A DNA stretch of 64,000 nucleotides from Mariaggregatimicrobium sp964498785 (GTDB lineage: Bacteria > Zhuqueibacterota > Zhuqueibacteria > Thermofontimicrobiales > Thiofontviventaceae). This document shows positions 53,101-60,073 of this stretch, piece after piece. Under the pieces are notes generated by a model that saw nothing but the letters and a program-made list of their open reading frames with translations, had not been told where the DNA came from and did not search any database. The stretch's first letter is position 1. Each line of letters begins with the position of its first letter. A program made the translations under genes and the position numbers. The stretch lies in contig CAZCJL010000017.1 of assembly GCA_964498785.1 (NCBI GenBank), forward strand, positions 1-64,000, read 5' to 3'.

Positions 53101-53254
53101 GCTGCCGATTGCATTCGGATTCGGCGAAGGCGGGGAAGCACTGCAACCACTCGGTGCAGTTGTTGTCGGCGGACTCACTACCTCCACGTTTTTGACATTG
53201 ATCATCATTCCGGTCGTTTACTCATTAATCGACAGACTGAGTAAAACAAAATAA
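50198..53254 (+). CDS. RND-family efflux pump, inner-membrane transporter
   Basis: 1018 residues with the AcrB-like layout: helix 1 (RSVGTYLVMFSVFVLGFFSL), large periplasmic domain, helices 2-6 around residues 335-490, helix 7 near 530, second periplasmic domain, and helices 8-12 (about 865-1010). Helix 4 has GLALGIGMIVDSSIVVLENI, keeping the first proton-relay Asp with Ser in place of the second; such variants are common in HAE-1-like pumps of FCB bacteria. GQSKGIADSFRSLLVALTIA and GIVVNNGILLIDYI are other family blocks. It exports hydrophobic toxic compounds with the adaptor and TolC protein, driven by protons. Starts one base after the adaptor's stop. Confidence 0.95.
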   Translation: MKITEISIKRSVGTYLVMFSVFVLGFFSLPNIPVSFWPEFVAPTLIIMAPYPGVGPEEIEEQIAEPLEEQLATIDGVDEIETACLEGMCRIFVRFGWGVDFDEAKRDVQDRTRKARSQFPRDAAEPLVLQVQDFLPPGIELGFYSNQRELNEIRDIVDTKLKNRFVRLENVATVSTFGGYEQHVNVEIDPDRLYAFGVSLSQVSNTLTAENLNMPAGKLTTEYKNYYIRILGKFKELRDIENVIIASVNNSPVYLKDIATVTFGNKERDSIIRLNGREIIGLQIREKSGGNTVAMVEEARAELDAVRDILPDDITTVILRDQSIFIKNSINNVITNAGIGALLAALIILLFLGNVRNTLIIAFSIPVSIVATFLLIDMYGLSINTISLGGLALGIGMIVDSSIVVLENIFRNLRQKKGRDRLTRIVDATSEVGSAIAASTLTSVVVFLPLAFLVGLFAVLLGELALTVVFALSISIIVALTVVPMLSYKLMKPGISDSVLGKLANSWQNLFDKILDTYKPTLRWALRHRILTLLIAIGLLIVTMVVLVPRLDVEMLPSINEGEFRVELQLPESSQLELTNAMSQKVETEIARLPEVAQVYAVVGILSVRGELKPNVTTITVKLKPEFYDQIDAIMTKVRNHWSNLPGTKVAVRQTDVTEGMRREPVNIRIAGDDLTVLTDIGQQALGKVQAIPGVVNASSSLLEGLSEFGIEIDREKASDLGLTFPQIATVVRIAVLGASNTRFSSYGKEYDITIEVNEAQIESVNDLLNLPLTTMRGQVIPLKSVATIDLRRGPSEIKRFDQQRVVEIKGDIAGRPQREVVAEMKKNIQEMNLPPNYYLTFGGQSKGIADSFRSLLVALTIAIFLVYVVMGAQFNSFLHPLTIAMTIPLALIGVFLGLWIFGAAISMNALLGMIMLVGIVVNNGILLIDYIIQLRNRGMDKIEAIVTGGATRLRPILITALTTIFGMLPIAFGFGEGGEALQPLGAVVVGGLTTSTFLTLIIIPVVYSLIDRLSKTK

Positions 53255-53271
53255 TGAATTTTGTTTAAAAT

Positions 53272-53316
53272 CTCCCGCAGGCTGAAAATATTATTTTGTT
53301 TTAAAGCTTGCGGGAG
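53272..53316. terminator. Hairpin at the end of the efflux operon
   Basis: CTCCCGCA (53272-53279) pairs with TGCGGGAG (53309-53316), extended by GCT/AGC. There is no T run on the + strand; on the - strand GATTTTA follows, so it may act better for the converging lipoprotein gene. Could also be a repeat remnant. Confidence 0.45.
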
Positions 53317-53378
53317 GCAGGCATAAATCCATTAACAAATGCAGGGATGTTATCTAGTCAAAATAGATAATATATTTA

Positions 53379-54623
53379 TTATTCTATGGTTGTGAAAGAG
53401 AACGAGTAAGGCTCTTTTAAATAGCTGCCGTAAATATGTTTTAATGACATATCGACTGTCACTGTATATTTTGTAGCTTTCTGCAAGCCATTTACCGCAG
53501 TGAAATAAATCGAGGAACTACCGTCTCCGTCATCGGTTCTCAAAATTAATTCTGTTAACGGATCAATACTTAATGCCTCCGTTACACTGGATTCATCGAT
53601 GAGATAATTAAATTTGATAAAAACGGTCGACGTCTGACGAACAAAATGTTGATAATCGTAAGGATCATGATAAATAACAGCAAGTGGTTCTGTATTGAAT
53701 CGGAGTTGATAATCTTTTTGCAGCGTTGCACCACCAATTTCCGGTAATCCCTGAGATAAAGTGATCATCATTGAGGTGTCAGGGTGCCATGATAAAACGG
53801 GCTGTATTACATGATTCGTGTTAGAATATGATGATATATTCACCTCGCATTCGGGAATAATGGTTAAATAATTGAAAATATCATTTCTATTCACGCTACT
53901 ATTAAAGCGCACATAAACAGGATATTTTCCGTACCTGCGCTCTGATTCGTGTAAATCTACAACCTCGAAATCCTCTGTTCGAAAATGGCTGATCAGGGGA
54001 AATTCCAGCGGGACGCCATCAATCGTGCGAGCTGTGGTATCCAATTTTACAATGTAATTCGTGGAGAATTTTCCATCAAATGTGAACATAGAGTAGCAAT
54101 TTATATTCGTTGTTGTCTTATATGCATATGCAAATTCAAAACCGTTTTCCGGCTCCGGGGTAATTGAAAAAGCGTTCTCCACCGATTGGAAATCCATTTC
54201 TTTGTAGAAATAGAAGCGAATTCGAGTTCTGTTATGAGGGTCGCAGCTTACCTCTTCCTGTCCATCACGGGGACTCATAGAGGATATTGGCGCAGGCAGG
54301 CGGGATAATTCGATATCGCCCAGGTCCTGTCCCTCACCGTCCTCGACGCCGATGCCGGTTAATTCAGTAGTCCCGTAGCTCTCTGCTTTAATGATAATGC
54401 GATAAATACCTGGTTTCACGTCGCGAAAAGTAAAAATTCCCGACGCATTTGTTGTCGTCTGTTGAATCAACTCCCCCTGATAAAGCTCGACGCTGACATC
54501 TGCCAGCGCGGGTAAAACTTTTCCCGAAAGCCATCCCGGCTGCTTTTTTAAGTAAACATTGATGTCTTCTTCACAAGAAACGAACAAAATAAGGCAGAAT
54601 AACAGAAAAGCGAATTTTCTCAT
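53379..54623 (-). CDS. Surface lipoprotein with carboxypeptidase-regulatory-like and Ig-like domains
   Basis: 414 residues from ATG 54623, chosen because GGAG lies 6-7 bases upstream; a second ATG 15 bp earlier contains that ribosome site. Lipobox FVSC (Cys about 17). Residues about 30-100 form a CarboxypepD_reg-like beta sandwich (LSGKVLPALADVSVELYQGE, TTTNASGIFTFRDVKPGIYR). Then come three Big_5-type Ig-like units (about 105-210, 215-310 and 315-414), seen by RFYFYKEMDFQSVENAFSIT, PVYVRFNSSVNRNDIFNYL and STVFIKFNYLIDESSVTEAL. A typical FCB cell-surface or periplasmic adhesin/scaffold-like protein of unknown ligand. Confidence 0.8.
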   Translation of the reverse strand: MRKFAFLLFCLILFVSCEEDINVYLKKQPGWLSGKVLPALADVSVELYQGELIQQTTTNASGIFTFRDVKPGIYRIIIKAESYGTTELTGIGVEDGEGQDLGDIELSRLPAPISSMSPRDGQEEVSCDPHNRTRIRFYFYKEMDFQSVENAFSITPEPENGFEFAYAYKTTTNINCYSMFTFDGKFSTNYIVKLDTTARTIDGVPLEFPLISHFRTEDFEVVDLHESERRYGKYPVYVRFNSSVNRNDIFNYLTIIPECEVNISSYSNTNHVIQPVLSWHPDTSMMITLSQGLPEIGGATLQKDYQLRFNTEPLAVIYHDPYDYQHFVRQTSTVFIKFNYLIDESSVTEALSIDPLTELILRTDDGDGSSSIYFTAVNGLQKATKYTVTVDMSLKHIYGSYLKEPYSFSFTTIE

Positions 54624-54994
54624 CTTCTTCTCCTTCATTTAATTAAATTTTAAAGTTATTTCATTAACCTGAACGATTAATTAACCTTAAACTATGCCTG
54701 CTGCATTGCTCATGTAATTTTAAGGTTCGTCCGGCAAACAAATAAAAACATCAACGAATTACCAATCATCGTTCGCAAAATATAATATTATTTTTCGTAT
54801 TAATCAATACATTTTTTATTGGATTTGCATTTTTGGAATTTGCTTATATTTTTATTAAATAGTATGTAATCCTGTCAATATAAAGCTATATTCAATTTAA
54901 TTGAAAGCCGCGTTACAGACTCGAAACTTTAGATAATTATGTTCGTACACGATTTCAAATTGTTTTAATTGAAATATTTTAGTTACGGAGTTCA
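54624..54994. other. Divergent intergenic region
   Basis: 370 AT-rich bases between the lipoprotein (-) and the DUF5916 protein (+). It must hold promoters for both, but no match is clear enough to assign. No gene, repeat or strong palindrome seen. Confidence 0.5.
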
Positions 54995-57175
54995 ATGAAA
55001 AATTACCTTATTTTTTTTCTGCTAGTTACGCAGTATTTATTTGGCGCATCAAATTCAGATAAAACCCTCGTATTACAAAAAACAACCGAAGAAATTCACA
55101 TTGATGGCGTTATCGACCCTGTTTGGATGCAAGCTGATTCTGTTACTGATTTTATTCAGCATGAACCTTATCACAATGTTCCCCCGTCGGTCAAAACTGT
55201 TGCCAAAGTGTTGACAACGGAAGAAGCCCTGTACTGCCTGATGAAATGTTATGATGAACGTGCAAATATTCAACAAAATAAAGGGAAGCTGGATGACCTT
55301 AATGGCGATGTTGTTTCTATTATGCTGGATACATTTGGTAATAAACGGACTGCTTACAAATTCGCAGTTTCCGCCAGCGGCGTCCGTAGTGACAGCCGCA
55401 TGTTGGATGATGCCCGCAACCGGGATTATTCCTGGGACGGTATCTGGTTTGGCGATGCGAGAGTGTATGACTGGGGATTTGCCGTTGAAATGAAAATTCC
55501 CTATAAATCAATTCAATATGAAGAAAACCTCACGCAGTGGGGACTCGATTTTGACCGCTGGAGTCCTGCCAGAAATGAAGATATTTACTGGTGCGGGTAT
55601 GAAGAAAATGAAGGGCAACGTATTTCCAAATTTGGGTTCCTCGTTTTTCATGATTTTCGCCCGACAGTTAAAGGACTGCATCTGGAAATTTACCCGGTAG
55701 CCCTTTCCAAAATCAAATATAAAGGTGGAAGCGATTATGATCTGTCTCCGCAGGCCGGCATCGACATTTTTTACAATCCGTCTCCCAAACTAACATATCA
55801 ATTGACAGCAAATCCCGATTTTGCCCAGATTGAGGCCGATCCGTTTGAATTCAATATCAGTCGTTATGAGACCTATTTTGGTGAGAGACGTCCATTTTTT
55901 ACAGAAGGTAATGAAATTTTTATGGCGTCAGGCAAACAACGGAATACCGGATTTTACCGTCCAATGGAGCTTTTTTATTCACGGCGTATTGGGAAAAAGT
56001 TGCCGGATGGTACTGAAGTTCCTTTGACATTCGGAACAAAAGCGTTCGGTCGTGTGCAGGCGCTGGAATACGGCGGATTTTTGGCAATGACCGGTGAGAA
56101 AGATTATATCAATGAAGACGATGAGCCAGCAACAGAAGAACGTGCGGTATTTGGTTCGGCGCGCATTAAAAAACAGATAATGGGCAATTCGTCTATCGGA
56201 TTCCTGTTCGTGGGTAAACACACTGCCACTGAAGACAACGGAGTCATCGATATTGACGGCGCGTTCAGAAAATCAAACTGGCAGCTCGCCTATCAGCTTG
56301 CGAGGTCGTATAAAAATTCTCGTGGAGATTTTGCCGGGTCTGCCGGATTCACGCAAATGGGAGAAAGTTCTATTTTCTTTGCCCGTGGGCGATATGTGGG
56401 ACCGGATTTTGACATCGATCAGGTGGGATTCGTGCCATGGCAGGGCACCGGTGAATTCGTTTCTATCACAGGGCCGCGCTGGTATTTCAATGAAGGCTAT
56501 ATCAAACAAATTTTAATTTACGGCGGCGGATTGATATATTATGAAGATGTCGATGATTACACCGATTATGGCGGATTGATTGGATTTAATATGTTATTCC
56601 GCAATAACTGGGGCTACGAAGTCAATACGGATTTCAGCAGATCGAAGGACGAGGGGATTCTGTATAATTCCTATAATCTCAGCCTCAGTTCGTGGTACCA
56701 CATTTCACCTGTATGGAGAGCCAATTTTTATACCGGATTTTCCCGAAATTATAATTTTAATCGTGACTATCTGGGATATTATTTCTGGTATGAGGGAGAA
56801 ATCGAATGGCAACTGCTGAAGACGCTACAGATTGGCACTTCCGTAAGTGCGTTCATCGAATATGATCCTGACGGTTCAGTAGATGACATTACCTACAACG
56901 CCCGGCCGTTCCTGTCCGCTACGCCGATCAACGATCTGAACGTCCGCATTTATTTCGACGAGGTCTTTGTAAAATCCACTGACCGCGTTACTGAAACCAT
57001 TTTCGGACTTCTGTTCTCATACAACTTTTCGCCCAAAAGCTGGGTCTATTTCGCATATAACGAATTTCGCGACCGTGACATCCCCTACAGCCGCACCGGC
57101 GTCCGCCTCCCACAACGGCTGCTCGTCAAAGATCGCGTGGGAGTGGTGAAGTTGAAGTATTTGTATTATTTTTAG
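54995..57175 (+). CDS. DUF5916 outer-membrane protein with CBM9-like N-terminal domain
   Basis: 726 residues. Signal peptide (LIFFLLVTQYLFGAS). Residues about 30-200 are a CBM9-like beta sandwich (EEIHIDGVIDPVWMQADSVT, GVRSDSRMLDDARN..., WGFAVEMKIPYKSIQYEE). The remainder is the DUF5916 barrel: NPSPKLTYQLTANPDFAQIE, ADPFEFNISRYETYFGERRP, FFTEGNEIF and many later beta strands, ending in KYLYYF with a terminal aromatic as in outer-membrane barrels. The family is widespread in FCB bacteria and its function is unknown, perhaps glycan or lipid binding at the surface. Confidence 0.88.
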   Translation: MKNYLIFFLLVTQYLFGASNSDKTLVLQKTTEEIHIDGVIDPVWMQADSVTDFIQHEPYHNVPPSVKTVAKVLTTEEALYCLMKCYDERANIQQNKGKLDDLNGDVVSIMLDTFGNKRTAYKFAVSASGVRSDSRMLDDARNRDYSWDGIWFGDARVYDWGFAVEMKIPYKSIQYEENLTQWGLDFDRWSPARNEDIYWCGYEENEGQRISKFGFLVFHDFRPTVKGLHLEIYPVALSKIKYKGGSDYDLSPQAGIDIFYNPSPKLTYQLTANPDFAQIEADPFEFNISRYETYFGERRPFFTEGNEIFMASGKQRNTGFYRPMELFYSRRIGKKLPDGTEVPLTFGTKAFGRVQALEYGGFLAMTGEKDYINEDDEPATEERAVFGSARIKKQIMGNSSIGFLFVGKHTATEDNGVIDIDGAFRKSNWQLAYQLARSYKNSRGDFAGSAGFTQMGESSIFFARGRYVGPDFDIDQVGFVPWQGTGEFVSITGPRWYFNEGYIKQILIYGGGLIYYEDVDDYTDYGGLIGFNMLFRNNWGYEVNTDFSRSKDEGILYNSYNLSLSSWYHISPVWRANFYTGFSRNYNFNRDYLGYYFWYEGEIEWQLLKTLQIGTSVSAFIEYDPDGSVDDITYNARPFLSATPINDLNVRIYFDEVFVKSTDRVTETIFGLLFSYNFSPKSWVYFAYNEFRDRDIPYSRTGVRLPQRLLVKDRVGVVKLKYLYYF

Positions 57176-57188
57176 GAGAGAAAATTTT

Positions 57189-57225
57189 GCCCGTTGGATT
57201 GTTGGATTCTGACGGGTACTTTTTT
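57189..57225 (+). terminator. Probable terminator after the DUF5916 gene
   Basis: A short stem GCCCGT (57189-57194) and ACGGGT (57212-57217), with one G-T pair and a 17-base loop, followed by ACTTTTTT. Weak stem but well placed. Confidence 0.5.
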
Positions 57226-57267
57226 ATATAAAAATGGCATATCGGCTAGTTTATGATTAATCGGATG

Positions 57268-58269
57268 TTATTCATTCTTCTGTCTGAAATTCATGTTTGC
57301 CCAGAGTATTAAACCACCTCCGATTAATAACTGCTGATTCATGTTGCCAATTCCGCCCATTAGCAAAAAAATCGTCGACAACAGAGGCGCGACAAAAGCG
57401 AGGACAGATATTTTATCGATATAATCTTCTTTCATGGCTTTTTCCCAGCATTGCATCGCAATTCCCAGGGGAAAGATGCCCATATATGCTGAAATCCATA
57501 ATGTGGATCGAATCTCAGGCATTCCGCGCAACCACCAGACGATTGTTGTGAGAATGGCCGTCCCCCCGATATACGTTGTTAAATGGCTTGATTTACCGGT
57601 AAAAATCAAGAATAAAGAGAACAGAGCCCAGAAAAAAGCAGCCAGGATACCCATGATCGGACCACACAAGTTCGTCAGATTGAATTGTCCGAATTGATCC
57701 CCGGAAATAATAATCGATGCGCCTGCAAGTCCCATCATGATTTTTAATGCACTTTTCCCCTGCACATTGCCCAGGGCTTTGTTTAGCATAAACTCATTAT
57801 TCCCCAAACACGTCGCGATTTTGTTGATTTTAATTTTTCGATTATTTCGCTCCAGAAATCGTTTGCTGAATAACAGATAACCCAAAATAAAAAATACTAA
57901 CGGCCATAAAAAATTCAGTAAGTTAGTTTCAATTTCTGGACCGGATTGCAATCCCCAGTACAGGAAAACATGATAACCGAACATCAAACTGATGCCGATC
58001 ACTAATGGGAGCAGATTTCCGATTCCAAAAATTTTACGGAATTCCTGATATTTTTTTCCCGTATAAAATATTTTAAATAACAATAAATATAATGTGGATA
58101 TTGCAAATGCCGGAAAAAGGATCGCAGAAAAGTCTGTCTGATTAAATGATTTGCCAAGCAATATCGCTTGTGTAGACCATAATAATATTGCGACGAATGC
58201 AATTCTCAACGGGTGAAAAAGATATTTTTGTAATTTCTGAATATGGGTTGTATCTTTCAATCTTTTCAT
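57268..58269 (-). CDS. EamA/YddG-like DMT-superfamily transporter (copy 1)
   Basis: 333 residues from ATG 58269 with AGGA 8 bases upstream; a TTG 24 bp earlier is less likely. About ten membrane helices in the drug/metabolite transporter plan. SGPEIETNLLNFLWPLVFFI is the block typical of YddG-type aromatic amino-acid exporters, and GPIMGILAAFFWALFSLFLI opens the second half. An insertion between helices (about 140-165) is basic and Asn-rich. It is a paralogue of the next gene upstream on the same strand. Substrate not determined by sequence. Confidence 0.85.
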   Translation of the reverse strand: MKRLKDTTHIQKLQKYLFHPLRIAFVAILLWSTQAILLGKSFNQTDFSAILFPAFAISTLYLLLFKIFYTGKKYQEFRKIFGIGNLLPLVIGISLMFGYHVFLYWGLQSGPEIETNLLNFLWPLVFFILGYLLFSKRFLERNNRKIKINKIATCLGNNEFMLNKALGNVQGKSALKIMMGLAGASIIISGDQFGQFNLTNLCGPIMGILAAFFWALFSLFLIFTGKSSHLTTYIGGTAILTTIVWWLRGMPEIRSTLWISAYMGIFPLGIAMQCWEKAMKEDYIDKISVLAFVAPLLSTIFLLMGGIGNMNQQLLIGGGLILWANMNFRQKNE

Positions 58270-58519
58270 GATGCAGTCCTGGCAGCAGAGCAAAATAAGT
58301 TCTAAATGCCTCGCTTCTTAACAATTGTGTCATGCTAATACAATTTTGGAACAATAATCGTTTATAATAATAGATAGTTACTATATATTACACATATTAC
58401 TATTTATTATCTTTATACATACAAAAATATGACCAAACCAGATAAAAAATAATTGAAAAGTTATTTTCAAAACCTGTAACTTTTTAATAAAAAAGAGAAG
58501 AGAATTGAGGAGTGAGGGA

Positions 58520-59527
58520 TTAACTCGAAACCTTCGCTAACTGTTTTTCATCAACAACACCAGTTTCCTGATTTTCCTGCACTTTGATGTCGTTATTGGT
58601 AACCGCGATGACGATGAGTACAATCCCGATTATTGAATAAATATTCAGATAATCAAAACCAAATACTATTAACAGTATTGTTGACAAAAGTGGGGCGATA
58701 AAAGACAGTTTAGCGATGACGTGGGTTTTTCCTTTTTTAATCGCTTTTTCCCAGAGCAACATGGCAATGCCCAGTGGCCCGACTCCCAAATAGGTGTATG
58801 ATATGGCGAGTTGGGGATTCATTATATCCGGTGTTCCCTGAATGATCCAGAAGAAAAACGAGACAACGGTTGCGCCGAAAATAAATAATATGATATAACT
58901 CGTGTTCCCCTGAAATTTTAGCAAGACAGAAAAGGTTGCCCAGCATAGCGCTGCGAGAAGGCCAATTAAAGGACCGTGCCATTTGAGAAAATTTAATTGT
59001 AATAAATTTCCGTGCGTTATTAAAAGCACACCGCCTATGACCGCCAAAACCACCTTAATAATAAATGATTTGGAAAGCTGTATTTTTTTCCCGATATTAC
59101 CATTTCCATTTCCAAATTTTTCTTTAATCCAATAGAATATCCTTTTATTATTAAAAAAAATGTAGGCAAATATAATTAGTAAAAGTGGCCATAAAAAATT
59201 CATGAGATTTGTTTCAACGGCGGGTCCTGTTTTGAGTCCCCAGAATAAAAGGGCATGGTATAAAAACATGAGAGAAATACCAGCGATTATCATTAAAAGT
59301 TTATGGGGTATTACATTTTTATAATTTGATAAGTTACATTTTGTGAAAAAAATTTTATAAACAATAATTATAATCGATGAAATAGTAAATGCCGGAAATA
59401 ATATTGCAGATATTTTTGAATCGTGAATTAATTTTGTTAATACAACCGCTTGCGTTGCCCATAGAATGATAGGAATCAGCGCAGTTTTCTTCGTAGAACC
59501 AGGGCCCGTCTGCTTGCTGTAATTCAT
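58520..59527 (-). CDS. EamA/YddG-like DMT-superfamily transporter (copy 2)
   Basis: 335 residues from ATG 59527 with GGTGGAG upstream; the GTG at 59542 is the alternative. Ten-helix DMT plan collinear with copy 1: IPIILWATQAVVLTKLIHDS, KISAILFPAFTISSI, GLKTGPAVETNLMNFLWPLL, GPLIGLLAALCWATFSVLLK, GVGPLGIAMLLWEKAIKKGK. The shared phrases (SAILFPAF, ETNL-x-NFLWPL, PLGIAM-x-x-WEKA) show a gene duplication. 250 bp separate the two copies, so they may be transcribed separately. Confidence 0.85.
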   Translation of the reverse strand: MNYSKQTGPGSTKKTALIPIILWATQAVVLTKLIHDSKISAILFPAFTISSIIIIVYKIFFTKCNLSNYKNVIPHKLLMIIAGISLMFLYHALLFWGLKTGPAVETNLMNFLWPLLLIIFAYIFFNNKRIFYWIKEKFGNGNGNIGKKIQLSKSFIIKVVLAVIGGVLLITHGNLLQLNFLKWHGPLIGLLAALCWATFSVLLKFQGNTSYIILFIFGATVVSFFFWIIQGTPDIMNPQLAISYTYLGVGPLGIAMLLWEKAIKKGKTHVIAKLSFIAPLLSTILLIVFGFDYLNIYSIIGIVLIVIAVTNNDIKVQENQETGVVDEKQLAKVSS

Positions 59528-59542
59528 CGATGTATACTCCAC

Positions 59543-60073
59543 CTACACGTCCACATCCAGTTTATTATAAAAAATATCGGCAAATTACGCATAAATTTGA
59601 TTATAGTCAAGTTAAATTATTGTTTAATTCATTAGATTATATCACTTATATCGCTTTAAAAGAATTACAATAAAGGTTGGGTTGTTTTTACAACATGAAT
59701 AAAGCTATTCAATCGTTTTTAATTTTATATCAATAAAATACGCTAATAGCTTTATTTATTATAAAAACAAATGTATAGAGTTGTTGAACAAGATCGTCGC
59801 GACATAACTGATAGTATATATAATAAGAATATTATTCTCAAAAGTCAACAAAAATTATCAAATTGCTTAAAAATAATTTACAACAAGCGTAATTTTTTAC
59901 TTGATTTAGTCGTTTTATTTTTTTATACTCTATAATAGAATTATTTTTACTTGTATATTTTTGTCAACAATTAAGGCTTGAATACCACTTATGAGGTCTC
60001 GTAATGTAATATTTTGATTTCTTAACACAATTTTCTTAATTCTTAAAATTATGAACATTGTTTAAGAGGAATT
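59543..60073. other. Long AT-rich upstream region
   Basis: 530 bases without a gene between divergent transcription units. Very AT-rich, with several runs of T. The best promoter-like match for the right-hand gene is at 59901-59929. No repeat recognised. Confidence 0.5.
59901..59929 (+). promoter_or_regulatory. Possible promoter of the 945-residue protein gene
   Basis: TTGATT (59901-59906), a 17-base spacer, TATACT (59924-59929); a second TATAAT lies just downstream (59931-59936). It would give a leader of about 140 bases. The AT-rich background weakens this. Confidence 0.35.
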
